Shown here in pieces: positions 16,589-25,190 of a DNA stretch of 64,000 nt. A model generated the notes under the pieces. It was not told the origin of the DNA. It searched no databases and saw only the letters and a list, made by a program, of their open reading frames with translations. The first letter of the stretch is position 1; each line of letters starts with the position of its first letter. The position numbers and the translations under genes are program-made. Source of the stretch: Histidinibacterium lentulum (GTDB lineage: Bacteria; Pseudomonadota; Alphaproteobacteria; Rhodobacterales; Rhodobacteraceae). The stretch is taken from positions 62,001-126,000 of the forward strand of contig NZ_ML119087.1 of NCBI RefSeq assembly GCF_003789055.1, read 5' to 3'.

Positions 16589-17299
16589 TCAGGCAGCGGC
16601 CTGGTCGGGATCCGGGATGCGGCGGCCGCGCCGGGCCGCGGGGCGGTCGAAGAAGCGATCCACATAGGCCGGGACGCGAACGAGGTCGGTGTAGCCCGTG
16701 ACCTCCTTCGCGCCGTAGAAGTCCAGCGCATTGAGCCAGGGCGCCAGCGCGATATCCGCGATGGAGAAGTCTCCCGCGATCCAGTCGCGGTCCTCCAGCC
16801 GCTTCTCCACCACGGCCAGAAGCCGCTTCGCCTCGCCGATGTAACGGTCCCGCGCGGTGGGGTCCTCCATCTTCGCGCCTGCGAACTTCCAGAAGAAGCC
16901 GAGCTGCCCGAACATCGGGCCGACCCCGCCCATCTGGAACATGACCCATTGCAGGATCTCGTATTTCTCTGCGGGCGTGCCGCCCATGAGGCGACCGGAC
17001 TTATCCGCCAGATAGACCAGGATCGCGCCCGATTCGAAAAGTGCGAGGGGGGCGCCGCCGGGGCCGTCGGGGTCGATGATCGCGGGGATCTTGTTGTTGG
17101 GATTGAGCGACAGGAAGGCGGGGCTCTTCACGTCCGTGTCCGAGAGGGTGACGAGGTGCGGCTCGTAGGGCAGGCCCAGTTCCTCGAGCGCGATGGAGAC
17201 TTTCACGCCGTTGGGGGTGGGATAGGAATAGAGCTGGATCCGGTCGGGATGGGCGGCGGGCCAGCGTTCGGTCACGGGAAAATCGGCAAGAGCGGTCAT
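16589..17299 (-). CDS. Glutathione S-transferase family protein (YfcG/YghU-like)
   Basis: A 236-residue GST. The thioredoxin-fold N-terminal domain reads IQLYSYPTPNGVKVSIALEELGLPYEPHLV (about residues 21-50). The conserved SPAFLSLNPNNKIPAIIDPDG and FESGAILVYLADKSGRL follow. The helical C-terminal domain contains WIAGDFSIADIALAPWL. The T-P-N-G motif in place of a catalytic Ser/Cys near the N-terminus is typical of the Nu-class YghU/YfcG group, which reduces disulfides and peroxides with glutathione. It is convergent with ytoQ and its start faces mscL. A second, related gene is at 17862-18734. Confidence 0.9.
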   Translation of the reverse strand: MTALADFPVTERWPAAHPDRIQLYSYPTPNGVKVSIALEELGLPYEPHLVTLSDTDVKSPAFLSLNPNNKIPAIIDPDGPGGAPLALFESGAILVYLADKSGRLMGGTPAEKYEILQWVMFQMGGVGPMFGQLGFFWKFAGAKMEDPTARDRYIGEAKRLLAVVEKRLEDRDWIAGDFSIADIALAPWLNALDFYGAKEVTGYTDLVRVPAYVDRFFDRPAARRGRRIPDPDQAAA

Positions 17300-17438
17300 G
17301 GGTCTTCCTTCGTCCTGGGTGATGCGGGAAAGCTATGGCCCAGGGGGACAGGCGAAAGGGTCTTTCCCTTGCGGCAGGCTGCGTCGACACTGTGCGCGAC
17401 CGCACCTGCGGCCGGAAAAGCGAGGATGAGAGGACGCA

Positions 17439-17822
17439 ATGATCAAGGAATTCAGGGACTTCATAGCCAAGGGCAACGTGATGGACCTTGCCGTCGGGAT
17501 CATCATAGGGGCGGCCTTCACGGCGATCGTGACCTCGCTCGTGGAGGATCTGGTGAACCCGCTGATCGGGCTCTTCATCGGGGGGCTAGATTTCTCGGGC
17601 CTCAGCTTCGGCGTGGGCGAGGCGCAGTTCATGTACGGCAATTTCATCACCGCCGCGATCAATTTCCTGATCATCGCCCTCGTTGTCTTCATGCTGGTGA
17701 AGGCGGTGAACCGGATCAAGGCCATCGCGGAGAAGCCCGACGACGTGGAGCCGACCGTGGAGACGGGGCCGTCGGAGCTCGATATCCTCATCGAGATCCG
17801 CGACGCGCTGAAGAAGGGCTGA
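17439..17822 (+). CDS. mscL: Large-conductance mechanosensitive channel
   Basis: A 127-residue MscL, the membrane tension-gated channel that releases solutes on osmotic downshock. It begins [44 protein letters not shown], which is the amphipathic N-terminal helix and pore-lining TM1. TM2 is [26 protein letters not shown] cytoplasmic bundle ends the protein ([14 protein letters not shown]). ATG 17439 is well placed by the conserved N-terminus. Single gene between two GST-family genes that run leftward. Confidence 0.97.
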   Translation: MIKEFRDFIAKGNVMDLAVGIIIGAAFTAIVTSLVEDLVNPLIGLFIGGLDFSGLSFGVGEAQFMYGNFITAAINFLIIALVVFMLVKAVNRIKAIAEKPDDVEPTVETGPSELDILIEIRDALKKG

Positions 17823-17861
17823 GCGTCCGGCCCCGCCGGGTCGACCGGCGGGGCGGTGCCG

Positions 17862-18734
17862 TCACTGGGCGGCGTCGCCGATCTTGTCCTGCGTGCGGGT
17901 CTCGAAATCCTGCGCAGAGTGGCGTTCCCACAGCTGGGTGTGCGGCTCTCCGGATTTGCGGTTGACCATTCGTCCGCGCTGCACCGCCGGACGGGCGTCG
18001 ATCTTCTCGGCCCAGGCAAGGACGTTGGCGTAGCTCCTCACATCGAGGAAATCGCCCGCGTCATAGAGCCGGCCAAGGGCGAGTTGCCCGTACCAGGGCC
18101 AGATCGCCATGTCGGCGATGGAATAGTCCGCGCCGGCGATGAAGGGTTTCTCGGCCAGCTCCCGGTCGAGCACGTCCATCTGACGCTTCGATTCCATCGC
18201 GTAGCGGTCGATCGGATAGCGGTATTTCTCGGGCGCATAGGCATAGAAGTGGCCGAAGCCGCCGCCGAGGAAGGGGGCGGAGCCCATCTGCCACATGAGC
18301 CAGCTGAGCTGTTCGGCGCGGGCAGGGCCCGAGGGAGCGAGGAAGGCGCCGAACTTCTCCGCGAGATGGATCAGGATGGCGCCCGATTCGAAGACCCGGA
18401 CAGGCTCGGGTCCGGATCTGTCGATCAGGGCAGGGATCTTGGAGTTGGGATTGGCGGCGACGAAGCCCGAGCCGAATTGCTCCCCCTTGCCGATGTCGAC
18501 GAGCCAGGCGTCGTACTCGGCGCCCTCGTGCCCTTCGGCGAGCAGTTCCTCGAAGAGCACCGTCACCTTGACCCCGTTGGGCGTGGCCAGCGAATAGAGC
18601 TGGAAGGGATGCGCGCCCACGGGCAGGTCATGGTCGTGGGTGGCCCCGGCGACGGGGCGGTTGGTGCTGGCGAACTTGCCGCCGTTCTCGCGGTCCCAGG
18701 TCCAGACGGCGGGGGGCGTGTAGGTTTCTGTCAT
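17862..18734 (-). CDS. yghU: Glutathione S-transferase family protein YghU-like
   Basis: A 290-residue GST of the YghU type. It has the long N-terminal extension of that group (YTPPAVWTWDRENGGKFASTNRPVAG) before the thioredoxin-fold domain FQLYSLATPNGVKVTVLFEELLAEG. NPNSKIPALIDRSG and FESGAILIHLAEKFGAFL follow, and FIAGADYSIADMAIWPWYGQL marks the helical domain. YghU enzymes bind two glutathiones and act as disulfide-bond reductases. It is 39 bases from the mscL end, convergent with it. Confidence 0.93.
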   Translation of the reverse strand: MTETYTPPAVWTWDRENGGKFASTNRPVAGATHDHDLPVGAHPFQLYSLATPNGVKVTVLFEELLAEGHEGAEYDAWLVDIGKGEQFGSGFVAANPNSKIPALIDRSGPEPVRVFESGAILIHLAEKFGAFLAPSGPARAEQLSWLMWQMGSAPFLGGGFGHFYAYAPEKYRYPIDRYAMESKRQMDVLDRELAEKPFIAGADYSIADMAIWPWYGQLALGRLYDAGDFLDVRSYANVLAWAEKIDARPAVQRGRMVNRKSGEPHTQLWERHSAQDFETRTQDKIGDAAQ

Positions 18735-18880
18735 CGGAGGGTCTCCTTGCGTGCGCCCCGGACCCTAGCGGCCGACCGGCCGGTGGCAACAGCGGGACCG
18801 CGCCGGTGCCGGTGACGCAACGTTGATATTCCCGGCAGCGCGGCGCATCTAGCCGGCAGGGACCGGGGAGCCAGAGCAAC

Positions 18881-19483
18881 ATGTCCGACGAGAACGAGGC
18901 GCCGCATCCGGTCCAGGACGTGGTGGACCGGCTGGCCTCAATCGCCGTCAAGGACGTGCTCACGCTGCGGGAGCTGATCGAGGCCTTCGGCACCGCCTCC
19001 TTCGTACCCGCGCTGATGGTGCCGGCGATCCTCGTGGTCTCGCCCCTGTCGGGCATCCCGGTGTTCTCGTCGATCTGCGGGCTGACCATCGCTCTGGTGG
19101 CGTTGCAGATGCTGATGGCGCGGACGCATCTGTGGTTGCCAGGGATGCTGATGGAGCGGCGGATCCGCGGCGCGCATCTCGCCGCGGCGATGAGCCGGAT
19201 CCGGCGGCTCGCACGGTGGCTCGACCGCAACAGCCGGGACAGGCTGACCGTGCTGACCCGTGGTCCGGGGGTGCTGCTGCCCAGGACCCTCGCGATGCTG
19301 TCCGGCCTCGCGATGCCGTTTCTGGAACTGGTGCCGTTCTCATCGTCGATCCTCGGGATGGCGACGCTGTTCTTCGCGGTCAGCTTTCTGTCGCGGGACG
19401 GGCTTTTCGTCGTTCTGGGGGCGGGGATGATGGGGCTCGCCGCGCTGGTGCCGGTGACCATCCTGACATCGATCGTGGAATGA
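18881..19483 (+). CDS. exoD: Exopolysaccharide synthesis protein ExoD
   Basis: A 200-residue membrane protein of the ExoD family, first linked to exopolysaccharide production and alkali tolerance in rhizobia. The N-terminus is cytosolic-like (DVVDRLASIAVKDVLTLRELIEAFGTASFVPALMVPAILVVSPLSGIPVFSSICGLTIALVALQML). The family signature W-L-P near the middle (HLWLPGMLMERRI) and several more hydrophobic helices to the C-terminus follow. Start ATG 18881 follows GGGGAG. The gene is divergent from yghU. Confidence 0.88.
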   Translation: MSDENEAPHPVQDVVDRLASIAVKDVLTLRELIEAFGTASFVPALMVPAILVVSPLSGIPVFSSICGLTIALVALQMLMARTHLWLPGMLMERRIRGAHLAAAMSRIRRLARWLDRNSRDRLTVLTRGPGVLLPRTLAMLSGLAMPFLELVPFSSSILGMATLFFAVSFLSRDGLFVVLGAGMMGLAALVPVTILTSIVE

Positions 19484-19503
19484 GAGCGCTTGTCATGGAG
19501 TGG

Positions 19504-19522
19504 CAATGTTATAATGTTACAC
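19504..19522 (+). promoter_or_regulatory. Probable Zur-binding site upstream of the His-rich gene
   Basis: The sequence CAATGTTATAATGTTACAC closely resembles known proteobacterial Zur boxes (a palindrome built on ATGTTATA and TAACAT). It embeds a perfect TATAAT at 19510-19515 that could be the promoter -10 element, and lies about 50 bases before the ATG at 19572. It stands out as AT-rich in very GC-rich DNA. The His-rich, probably metal-binding product downstream supports zinc control. Confidence 0.6.
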
Positions 19523-19571
19523 GGCTGTCGGAGCCGGGCCGGCCCGGTTCGTTCACATCCGGAGATTTCTC

Positions 19572-20072
19572 ATGCGCCTTCTGCCGATCCTTGCCCTCAC
19601 GCTCCTGCCGCTGGCCGCCTTTGCGGACGACAGCCACGACCATGATCACGACCACGACACGGACGACCACCTGACGGAAGCGGAGGGGCTGCGGATCATC
19701 CATGGCTGGGCCCGCGCGAGCGACGGGCCCGAGGCGCAGGTCTTCATGGAGATCGAGAACACGCGCGATGACACCGTGGTGCTGACGGGCGCCGAGGCGG
19801 ACTGGGCCGGCGCCGCGCGGCTCGTGGGTGCGCCGATTTCCGTCGATGGCGGGACCGTACCGCTCGAGGAAATGGAAATCGCGGCCGGGACGACGTTCGA
19901 CCTCACGCCCGATACGGTCTATGTTCTGGTCGAGGATCTCGCCGCGCCGCTTCAGGAGGGGGACACGGTTGAGATCGAGGTCGAATTCGCGGAGATCGGG
20001 CATGTGGAGATCGCGGTCGAGGTGGAAGCTGCCGATGCTCGGCAGCATTCTCACGCTGGTCACTCTCACTGA
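19572..20072 (+). CDS. His-rich periplasmic PCu(A)C-like metal-binding protein
   Basis: A 166-residue exported protein with signal peptide MRLLPILALTLLPLAAFA, a His/Asp cluster directly after it (DDSHDHDHDHDTDDH, residues 19-33) and a His tail (HSHAGHSH). The middle, LRIIHGWARASDGPEAQVFMEIENT to the end, has the copper-chaperone PCu(A)C beta fold, with IAAGTTFDLTPDTVYVLVEDLAAPLQEGDTVEIEVEFAEIG. The H-x-M copper ligand segment of that family is not seen; the region reads APISVDGGTVPLEEMEI. With a Zur-like box upstream, zinc binding through the His clusters seems more likely than copper delivery. Its 3' end overlaps the next gene by 38 bases. Confidence 0.75.
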   Translation: MRLLPILALTLLPLAAFADDSHDHDHDHDTDDHLTEAEGLRIIHGWARASDGPEAQVFMEIENTRDDTVVLTGAEADWAGAARLVGAPISVDGGTVPLEEMEIAAGTTFDLTPDTVYVLVEDLAAPLQEGDTVEIEVEFAEIGHVEIAVEVEAADARQHSHAGHSH

Positions 20073-20460
20073 GGCGCGGGCAGGCGATGACCCGTGGACG
20101 CTGATCGCGGGCGTCGAATACCGGGAAGTCATCGAAGGCAACGACTGGCGGGTGGAGAAGACCCTCCCGCCCCCGCTTGTGGAGGCGGCGAAGGCGCCCT
20201 TCACCGTGAGCGGCTATTACGTTCCGATCGAAGCGCAGGCCTACGTCACCAACTTCCTGCTGGTTCCCGATCCGGAGAACTGCCCGTTCTGCGGATCGTC
20301 GGGCATCGGCATCCTCCTCGAGGTCTTCGCCTCGGACCCGATGCCGGACCTGCCGGAGGGGACGGAGATGACGCTGACCGGGACGTTGGAGATCGTCGAC
20401 GATCCGTTCACCTATCAGGCGGTCAAACTGGTGGACGCGCGGCCCGTGCCGAAGAGCTGA
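20035..20460 (+). CDS. DUF3299-like exported protein
   Basis: A 141-residue protein with a short hydrophobic start (MLGSILTLVTLTEARA) and then WRVEKTLPPPLVEAAKAPFTVSGYYVPIEAQAYVTNFLLVPDPENCPFCGSSGIGILLEVF. The G-Y-x-V-P-I core and F-L-L-V-P segment resemble DUF3299 proteins, often found near zinc-regulated genes. The CPFCG pair of cysteines could bind metal. The ATG at 20035 lies inside the end of the previous gene in another frame, so translation is probably coupled. The reading frame is open further upstream, but that part is a shadow of the upstream gene. Confidence 0.6.
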   Translation: MLGSILTLVTLTEARAGDDPWTLIAGVEYREVIEGNDWRVEKTLPPPLVEAAKAPFTVSGYYVPIEAQAYVTNFLLVPDPENCPFCGSSGIGILLEVFASDPMPDLPEGTEMTLTGTLEIVDDPFTYQAVKLVDARPVPKS

Positions 20461-20467
20461 TCGCGGG

Positions 20468-21418
20468 ATGGCACGGGGAGCCCGAATCCTCGCGGCCCTC
20501 GGTCTCGCCGTCGTCCTGCTCTACCTCGTCGGGTCGGGGATCATCGTTCAGCGGATGGCCGCGGGCCTGCTGACCGTGGGACCCCTGGCCGCGGCGCTGG
20601 CGGAAGAGCCGCCGCCGGACGATCCCCTCGCGCTCGGATACCGGGGCGATCCCGGAACGGCGCTGGGTCTCGAATTCGACGCGGTGCGGATCGAGACGGA
20701 GCTCGGTGCCGCGGAGGGCTGGTTCGTGCCTGCGTCAGGCGAGGGATCCCGGCTCGGGGCGATCTATGTTCATGGCATCGCCGGGGCGCGGGAGGACGGG
20801 TACAGGCACCTGAGCCTGCTGCACGCAGCCGGCTATGACGTGCTCCTCATGTCCTATCGCAACGATCCCGGCGCGCCCGCCGACCCGGCGGGCACCTACG
20901 GGTTCGGTCTGTCGGAATGGCCCGACCTGGAGGCCGCGGTGGGCTGGATGGGCGAGAGGGGCCATCCCGATCTGCTCGTCGTCGCGGAAAGCATGGGCGG
21001 CGCGATCCTCGGCCAGTTCCTGCGTCAGAGCCCGCGGGCGGCCGCTGTGGAGGCGGTGGCGCTCGACAGCCCGGCGGTGGATTCGCGGGCTGTCCTTGCC
21101 CATCTCTCAGGGAGGATCGGTGTGCCCCTGCCGGCGGTGGCGGCGCGGGCGGGTCTGGTGGTGATGGCCGTGGCCGGGCCGCGGCCTCTGCACAGGGCGC
21201 GGGTCACGGAGGTCTTCGCCGGTTTCGACGGACCGCTCTTCATCGCGCACGGAGCGGGGGACAGCATCGTCCCGCTCGGGTCGACGGAGCGGCTGCTGGC
21301 TGCGCGGGAGGGGCCCACGGTGTCGGTGATCGGCGCGGCCGAGCACCTGCAGACCCATGCCGAGGACCCTGTCCGGTATGGCGAGGCCTTCGGTCGGTTC
21401 CTCGACATGGCGGACTAG
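20468..21418 (+). CDS. Alpha/beta hydrolase with N-terminal membrane anchor
   Basis: A 316-residue alpha/beta hydrolase. An N-terminal hydrophobic helix (ILAALGLAVVLLYLVGSGIIVQRMAAGLLT) anchors it or serves as a signal. The hydrolase domain shows IYVHGIAG (oxyanion region, about residue 99), the nucleophile elbow AESMGGAILGQF (Ser near residue 178), IAHGAGDSIVPLGST for the acid residue, and VIGAAEHLQ for the catalytic His. It starts 8 bases after the DUF3299-like gene, so it may belong to the same operon. Substrate unknown. Confidence 0.85.
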   Translation: MARGARILAALGLAVVLLYLVGSGIIVQRMAAGLLTVGPLAAALAEEPPPDDPLALGYRGDPGTALGLEFDAVRIETELGAAEGWFVPASGEGSRLGAIYVHGIAGAREDGYRHLSLLHAAGYDVLLMSYRNDPGAPADPAGTYGFGLSEWPDLEAAVGWMGERGHPDLLVVAESMGGAILGQFLRQSPRAAAVEAVALDSPAVDSRAVLAHLSGRIGVPLPAVAARAGLVVMAVAGPRPLHRARVTEVFAGFDGPLFIAHGAGDSIVPLGSTERLLAAREGPTVSVIGAAEHLQTHAEDPVRYGEAFGRFLDMAD

Positions 21419-21483
21419 GGAAACGGGGCCGGCAGGATGCGGGCCCGAGATCCAGGCGCCTTTGCGGGCCCCGGAAACGACAA

Positions 21484-21507
21484 ACCCCCGGGCAGGGCCG
21501 CGGGGGT
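21484..21507 (-). terminator. Possible intrinsic terminator of rpsU
   Basis: ACCCCCG pairs with CGGGGGT around a GC-rich centre. Read on the minus strand it lies 33 bases after the rpsU stop and is followed by TTTG, a short T-run. Confidence 0.55.
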
Positions 21508-21539
21508 CGCCAAACACCAAAGTGTTCTGCCAGGGTCTT

Positions 21540-21746
21540 CTAGAGAAGACCTTCGCGCTGGGCCTTCTTCCGGGCGAGCTTGCGCTGGCGGCGGATGGCC
21601 TCGGCCTTTTCGCGGGCCTTCTTCTCGGAGGGCTTCTCGAAATGCTGCTTGAGCTTCATTTCACGGAACACGCCCTCGCGCTGAAGCTTTTTCTTCAAAG
21701 CCCGAAGCGCCTGGTCGACATTGTTGTCGCGAACACTGACCTGCAT
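21540..21746 (-). CDS. rpsU: 30S ribosomal protein S21
   Basis: A 68-residue S21: [21 protein letters not shown], then [26 protein letters not shown], ending in a very basic stretch ([17 protein letters not shown]). S21 sits near the Shine-Dalgarno helix of the small subunit and helps initiation. ATG at 21746 is fixed by the conserved N-terminus; upstream open sequence is unrelated. Divergent from the COQ9-family gene. Confidence 0.97.
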   Translation of the reverse strand: MQVSVRDNNVDQALRALKKKLQREGVFREMKLKQHFEKPSEKKAREKAEAIRRQRKLARKKAQREGLL

Positions 21747-21861
21747 GCGGGTGTCACCACCTTTCTGGGTTGGGTTGCAAGATCTTGCAGGAGGTGGCCA
21801 CATAGCAAAGGCCCCCTGGCTTGTCCAGAGGTCCAACCCTGCGCCACCTCCGGAGGTTCCC

Positions 21862-22557
21862 ATGACCACCCAAGCCCCCCGCACCGACGCCCTGATCGAT
21901 GCGATCCTGCCCCACGTCGCCTTTGACGGCTGGTCGGAGACCGCGTTCCGTGCGGCGGCGGCGGATCTCGACATGGATATGGCGGAGGCCCGTGCCCTGG
22001 CGCCGCGCGGGGCGCTGGACCTTGCGGTCGCGTTCCACCGGCGGGGCGACCGGCGCATGGTCGAGGCGCTCCATGCCGAGCCGGTGGCCGACATGCGGAT
22101 GCGGGACCGGATCGCGCGGGCGATCCGGCTCAGGCTCGACGTGGCAGGGGACCGGGAGGCGGTGCGGCGCGGCTCCGCGCTTTTCGCGCTGCCGATCCAC
22201 GCCGCGGAGGGAGCCCGGCTGATCTGGGGCACGGCGGACGCGATCTGGTCTGCTCTGGGCGACGGGTCCGAGGACATCAACTGGTATACGAAGCGGGCCA
22301 CGCTCTCGGGGGTCTATGCCGCGACCGTGCTCTACTGGCTGGGCGACGACAGTCTCGAGCATCAGGCGACCGACGCCTTCATCGATCGGCGGATCGACAA
22401 CGTGATGCAGGTGGAGAAGGTGAAGGCGCAGGTGAACGGGAACCGGATGCTCAAGCCGTTCCTGGCGCCGCTGGACAGGCTGGGCGCCATGGTCCGGCCG
22501 CCGCGCCGGACTCCCCCCGCCGACCTGCCCGGCAGCTGGACCCTGCCGCGGGGCTGA
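21862..22557 (+). CDS. COQ9-family ubiquinone biosynthesis protein
   Basis: A 231-residue protein of the COQ9 family, which binds lipids and supports the hydroxylation steps of ubiquinone synthesis. Visible marks are [29 protein letters not shown] (TetR-like helical start, residues 10-38), the central [40 protein letters not shown], which is the conserved core of the family, and [20 protein letters not shown] 21862 follows GGAGG. The family is typical of alphaproteobacteria and mitochondria. Confidence 0.92.
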   Translation: MTTQAPRTDALIDAILPHVAFDGWSETAFRAAAADLDMDMAEARALAPRGALDLAVAFHRRGDRRMVEALHAEPVADMRMRDRIARAIRLRLDVAGDREAVRRGSALFALPIHAAEGARLIWGTADAIWSALGDGSEDINWYTKRATLSGVYAATVLYWLGDDSLEHQATDAFIDRRIDNVMQVEKVKAQVNGNRMLKPFLAPLDRLGAMVRPPRRTPPADLPGSWTLPRG

Positions 22558-22617
22558 CGGCTTTCCCTCGCCGCGCCTCGGTGTTTCATTGCGCCGGAAC
22601 AGGCCGAGGAGACCCCA

Positions 22618-23604
22618 ATGAGCGAGATGCGCGTCGTCGAGATATCCGCCCCCGGCGGGCCGGAGGTGCTGCGGCTCGCCCGCCGCGCGGTGCCCGTGCC
22701 AGGCCATGGCGAGGTGCTGATCCGCGTGGCATGGGCCGGGGTGAACCGGCCCGACGCGCTGCAGCGTGCCGGGCTCTATGCGCCGCCCAGGGGCGCTTCG
22801 GATCTGCCGGGGCTGGAGGCGGCGGGCGAGATCGCGGCGGTGGGGCCCGGGGTCAGGGGGCTTTCCGAGGGGGACAGGGTCTGCGCGCTGCTGCCTGGCG
22901 GCGGCTATGCGGACTACGCGCTGACGCCTGCGGCCCATTGTCTGCCGGTGCCCGGGACGATGGGCCTGAAGGAGGCGGCCTGCCTGCCGGAGACGTATTT
23001 CACGGTCTGGTCGAACGTCTTTCAGAGGGGTGGTTTGCGGGCGGGGGAGAGGTTTCTCGTCCATGGCGGGTCGTCGGGCATCGGCACGACGGCGATCCAG
23101 CTTGCCCGGGTCGCGGGCGCGCGGGTCTTTGCCACGGCCGGCTCGGCGGAGAAATGCGCGGCCTGCGAGAGGCTGGGCGCGGAGCGGGCGATCAACTACC
23201 GCGAGGCGGATTTCGTGGAGGTGTTGCGCGGCGAAGGCGGGGCGGACCTGATCCTCGACATGGTGGGCGGGGAGTATATTCCGCGCAACATCAAGGCGCT
23301 GGCCGATGACGGGCGGCTGGTGCAGATCGCCTTCCTGCAGGGGCCGAAGGTGGAGCTCAATCTCGTGCAGGTGATGACGCGGCGGCTGACGCTGACCGGC
23401 TCCACCCTGCGCCCGCAGTCCGACCTCGCCAAGGCGCGGATCGCGGCGGCCCTGCGCGCCGAGGTCTGGCCGCTTCTCGCCGCCGGGCGCGTGGCGCCGG
23501 TCATGGACCGGGCCTTTCCGCTGGAGGAGGCCGCGGCGGCGCACGCCCGGATGGAGAGCTCGGCCCATATCGGCAAGATCGTCCTCGAGGTCGGCTCCGG
23601 CTGA
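22618..23604 (+). CDS. NAD(P)H quinone oxidoreductase, PIG3/zinc-free MDR family
   Basis: A 328-residue medium-chain dehydrogenase/reductase. It has a GroES-like N-terminal domain (VEISAPGGPEVLRLARRAVPVPGHGEVLIRVAWAGVNRPDALQRAGLYAPPRGASDLPGLEAAGEI), no structural or catalytic zinc cysteines, and a Rossmann domain with FLVHGGSSGIGTTAIQLARVAGARVFATAGS. The end HIGKIVLEVGSG is typical. The family reduces quinones with NADPH. ATG 22618 after GAGGAGA. Single gene; 60 bases after the COQ9 gene, possibly cotranscribed. Confidence 0.9.
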   Translation: MSEMRVVEISAPGGPEVLRLARRAVPVPGHGEVLIRVAWAGVNRPDALQRAGLYAPPRGASDLPGLEAAGEIAAVGPGVRGLSEGDRVCALLPGGGYADYALTPAAHCLPVPGTMGLKEAACLPETYFTVWSNVFQRGGLRAGERFLVHGGSSGIGTTAIQLARVAGARVFATAGSAEKCAACERLGAERAINYREADFVEVLRGEGGADLILDMVGGEYIPRNIKALADDGRLVQIAFLQGPKVELNLVQVMTRRLTLTGSTLRPQSDLAKARIAAALRAEVWPLLAAGRVAPVMDRAFPLEEAAAAHARMESSAHIGKIVLEVGSG

Positions 23605-23699
23605 GCGAATCCCGTTGCCAGGATGACCCTTGGTCAGCTTAAGCTCTCGCCAACAGGGAAGGCGCGGATGAGTCGCGCCTTGGCAGGGAGGTTTCGGGG

Positions 23700-24425
23700 A
23701 TGCAGACCGCGCAGAAAGCGTTGATCGCGGAGTTTCTGGGCACTTTCGTTCTCGTGTTCGGCGGATGCGGCGCGGCGGTTCTGGCCGCGGGAGTGCCGGA
23801 TGTGGGGATCGGCTGGCTCGGCGTCAGCCTCGCCTTCGGGCTTACCGTGCTCTGCATGGCCTATGCCGTGGGTCACGTCTCGGGCGGGCACTTCAACCCC
23901 GCGGTGACGCTGGGGCTGAAGCTCGCCGGGCGCTTCGAGGGGTCGCTGCCGGCCTACTGGGCGGCGCAGGTCGCGGGCGCCGTGACCGCCGGTGCGGTGT
24001 TGCTGGCGGTGGTCGCGGGTCAGGCGGGGTTCGAGGGTGCGGGCGGCTTCGCCTCCAACGGCTACGGCGTGGCCTCGCCGGGAGGCTACGGCATGATGTC
24101 GGCGCTGCTGATCGAGATCGTGCTGACGGCGGTGTTCCTCGTGGTGATCCTGGGCGCGACCTCTGCCGGGGCTCCGGCGGGATTCGCACCCATCGCCATC
24201 GGGCTGGCGCTGACCCTGATCCACCTCATCTCGATTCCGGTGACCAACACCTCGGTGAACCCGGCCCGCTCGACGGGTGTGGCCCTTTTCGCGGACGGAC
24301 CGGCGCTGGCGCAACTCTGGCTGTTCTGGGTGGCGCCGCTGGCGGGCGGGGCCCTCGGCGCCCTGGTCTGGCGGGCGATCACGGCGCTGGAGGCGCCTCC
24401 GGCCCCGGCCACGCCGGCCGAATAG
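23700..24425 (+). CDS. aqpZ: Aquaporin Z-type water channel
   Basis: A 241-residue aquaporin with six predicted helices and two half-helices. The first NPA motif is in [18 protein letters not shown] (about residue 63), the second in [16 protein letters not shown] (about 184-199). The protein starts [24 protein letters not shown], a standard AqpZ opening. A variable loop ([20 protein letters not shown]) follows the third helix. ATG 23700 has a purine-rich GGGAGG upstream. It is convergent with the RNase T2 gene, only 8 bases away. Confidence 0.95.
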   Translation: MQTAQKALIAEFLGTFVLVFGGCGAAVLAAGVPDVGIGWLGVSLAFGLTVLCMAYAVGHVSGGHFNPAVTLGLKLAGRFEGSLPAYWAAQVAGAVTAGAVLLAVVAGQAGFEGAGGFASNGYGVASPGGYGMMSALLIEIVLTAVFLVVILGATSAGAPAGFAPIAIGLALTLIHLISIPVTNTSVNPARSTGVALFADGPALAQLWLFWVAPLAGGALGALVWRAITALEAPPAPATPAE

Positions 24426-24433
24426 AATCCGGG

Positions 24434-25063
24434 TCAGCGCATCGGAAGCAAGAGCGCGTCCTCGAGCGTGCAGTCGCGGATCACGTCGTCGCCGCAGCGG
24501 CGGGGCTCCAGCTCGCGCGTGAAGCAGATGCGCGCCTCCTGGATATGGCCCGAGCGGCAGGTGATGGTGATCGTGTCGCGGGTCAGGCCGGGGTTGTCGC
24601 GCAGGAAGGCCTCCTCGACCACCTCGGCGGGCAGGCGCACCGGATCCTCCAGCCGATGGAAGACGTCCGGCCGGACCACGCGGCCATAGGCCTCGCGCGA
24701 CAGCATGAAGTACTGCTGCGCGGAGAGGCCCGTGCAGGTTCCGTGCTTGTCCCACTGGTGCCAGGCAAGGCCGGAGGTGCCCATGATGTCGGCCATTGCC
24801 TCCGTCTCGCGGCGGGAGGGAGGGCGTTCGGCAGTCCGGCAGAAGTCGGGCCATCCGGTCTCGTATTGCGGCCAGAGGCCGTGCAGGATCCAGCCGTGAT
24901 CGCGCGCGGGATCGCATTGCGGAGAGCCCCGCGCGTCGCCCTCGAGGGCGCACCAGTTCGCGGACCAGGACAGCGACAGGACATAATAGTCGAACACGCC
25001 CGCCGTGTCGGCCCGGGCAGGTCCTGCGAGGCAGGTGAGGAGGAGCGCGAGACGGCTGAGCAT
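24434..25063 (-). CDS. Secreted ribonuclease T2 family protein
   Basis: A 209-residue exported RNase T2. Signal peptide MLSRLALLLTCLAGPARA, then FDYYVLSLSWSANWC. The first catalytic segment is WILHGLWPQYETGWPDFC. The second segment reads WHQWDKHGTC, where most family members have a Glu in the place of this Gln. Both catalytic His residues are present. ATG 25063 is chosen because it starts the signal peptide; an upstream in-frame start at 25246 lies in unrelated sequence. The enzyme cuts single-stranded RNA in the periplasm or outside. The gene is divergent from trcR. Confidence 0.92.
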   Translation of the reverse strand: MLSRLALLLTCLAGPARADTAGVFDYYVLSLSWSANWCALEGDARGSPQCDPARDHGWILHGLWPQYETGWPDFCRTAERPPSRRETEAMADIMGTSGLAWHQWDKHGTCTGLSAQQYFMLSREAYGRVVRPDVFHRLEDPVRLPAEVVEEAFLRDNPGLTRDTITITCRSGHIQEARICFTRELEPRRCGDDVIRDCTLEDALLLPMR

Positions 25064-25190
25064 TCGGGGTTTTCTCCTGCAGGCCGCGCGACTATATAGC
25101 GGGCAGGTTTCCCGACAACGAGAACCGGCGCCGCGACCGCGGCGCGCCCCTCCCCGGGGCCGGGGGATGCATTTGATGGAGGCTTTTCGG

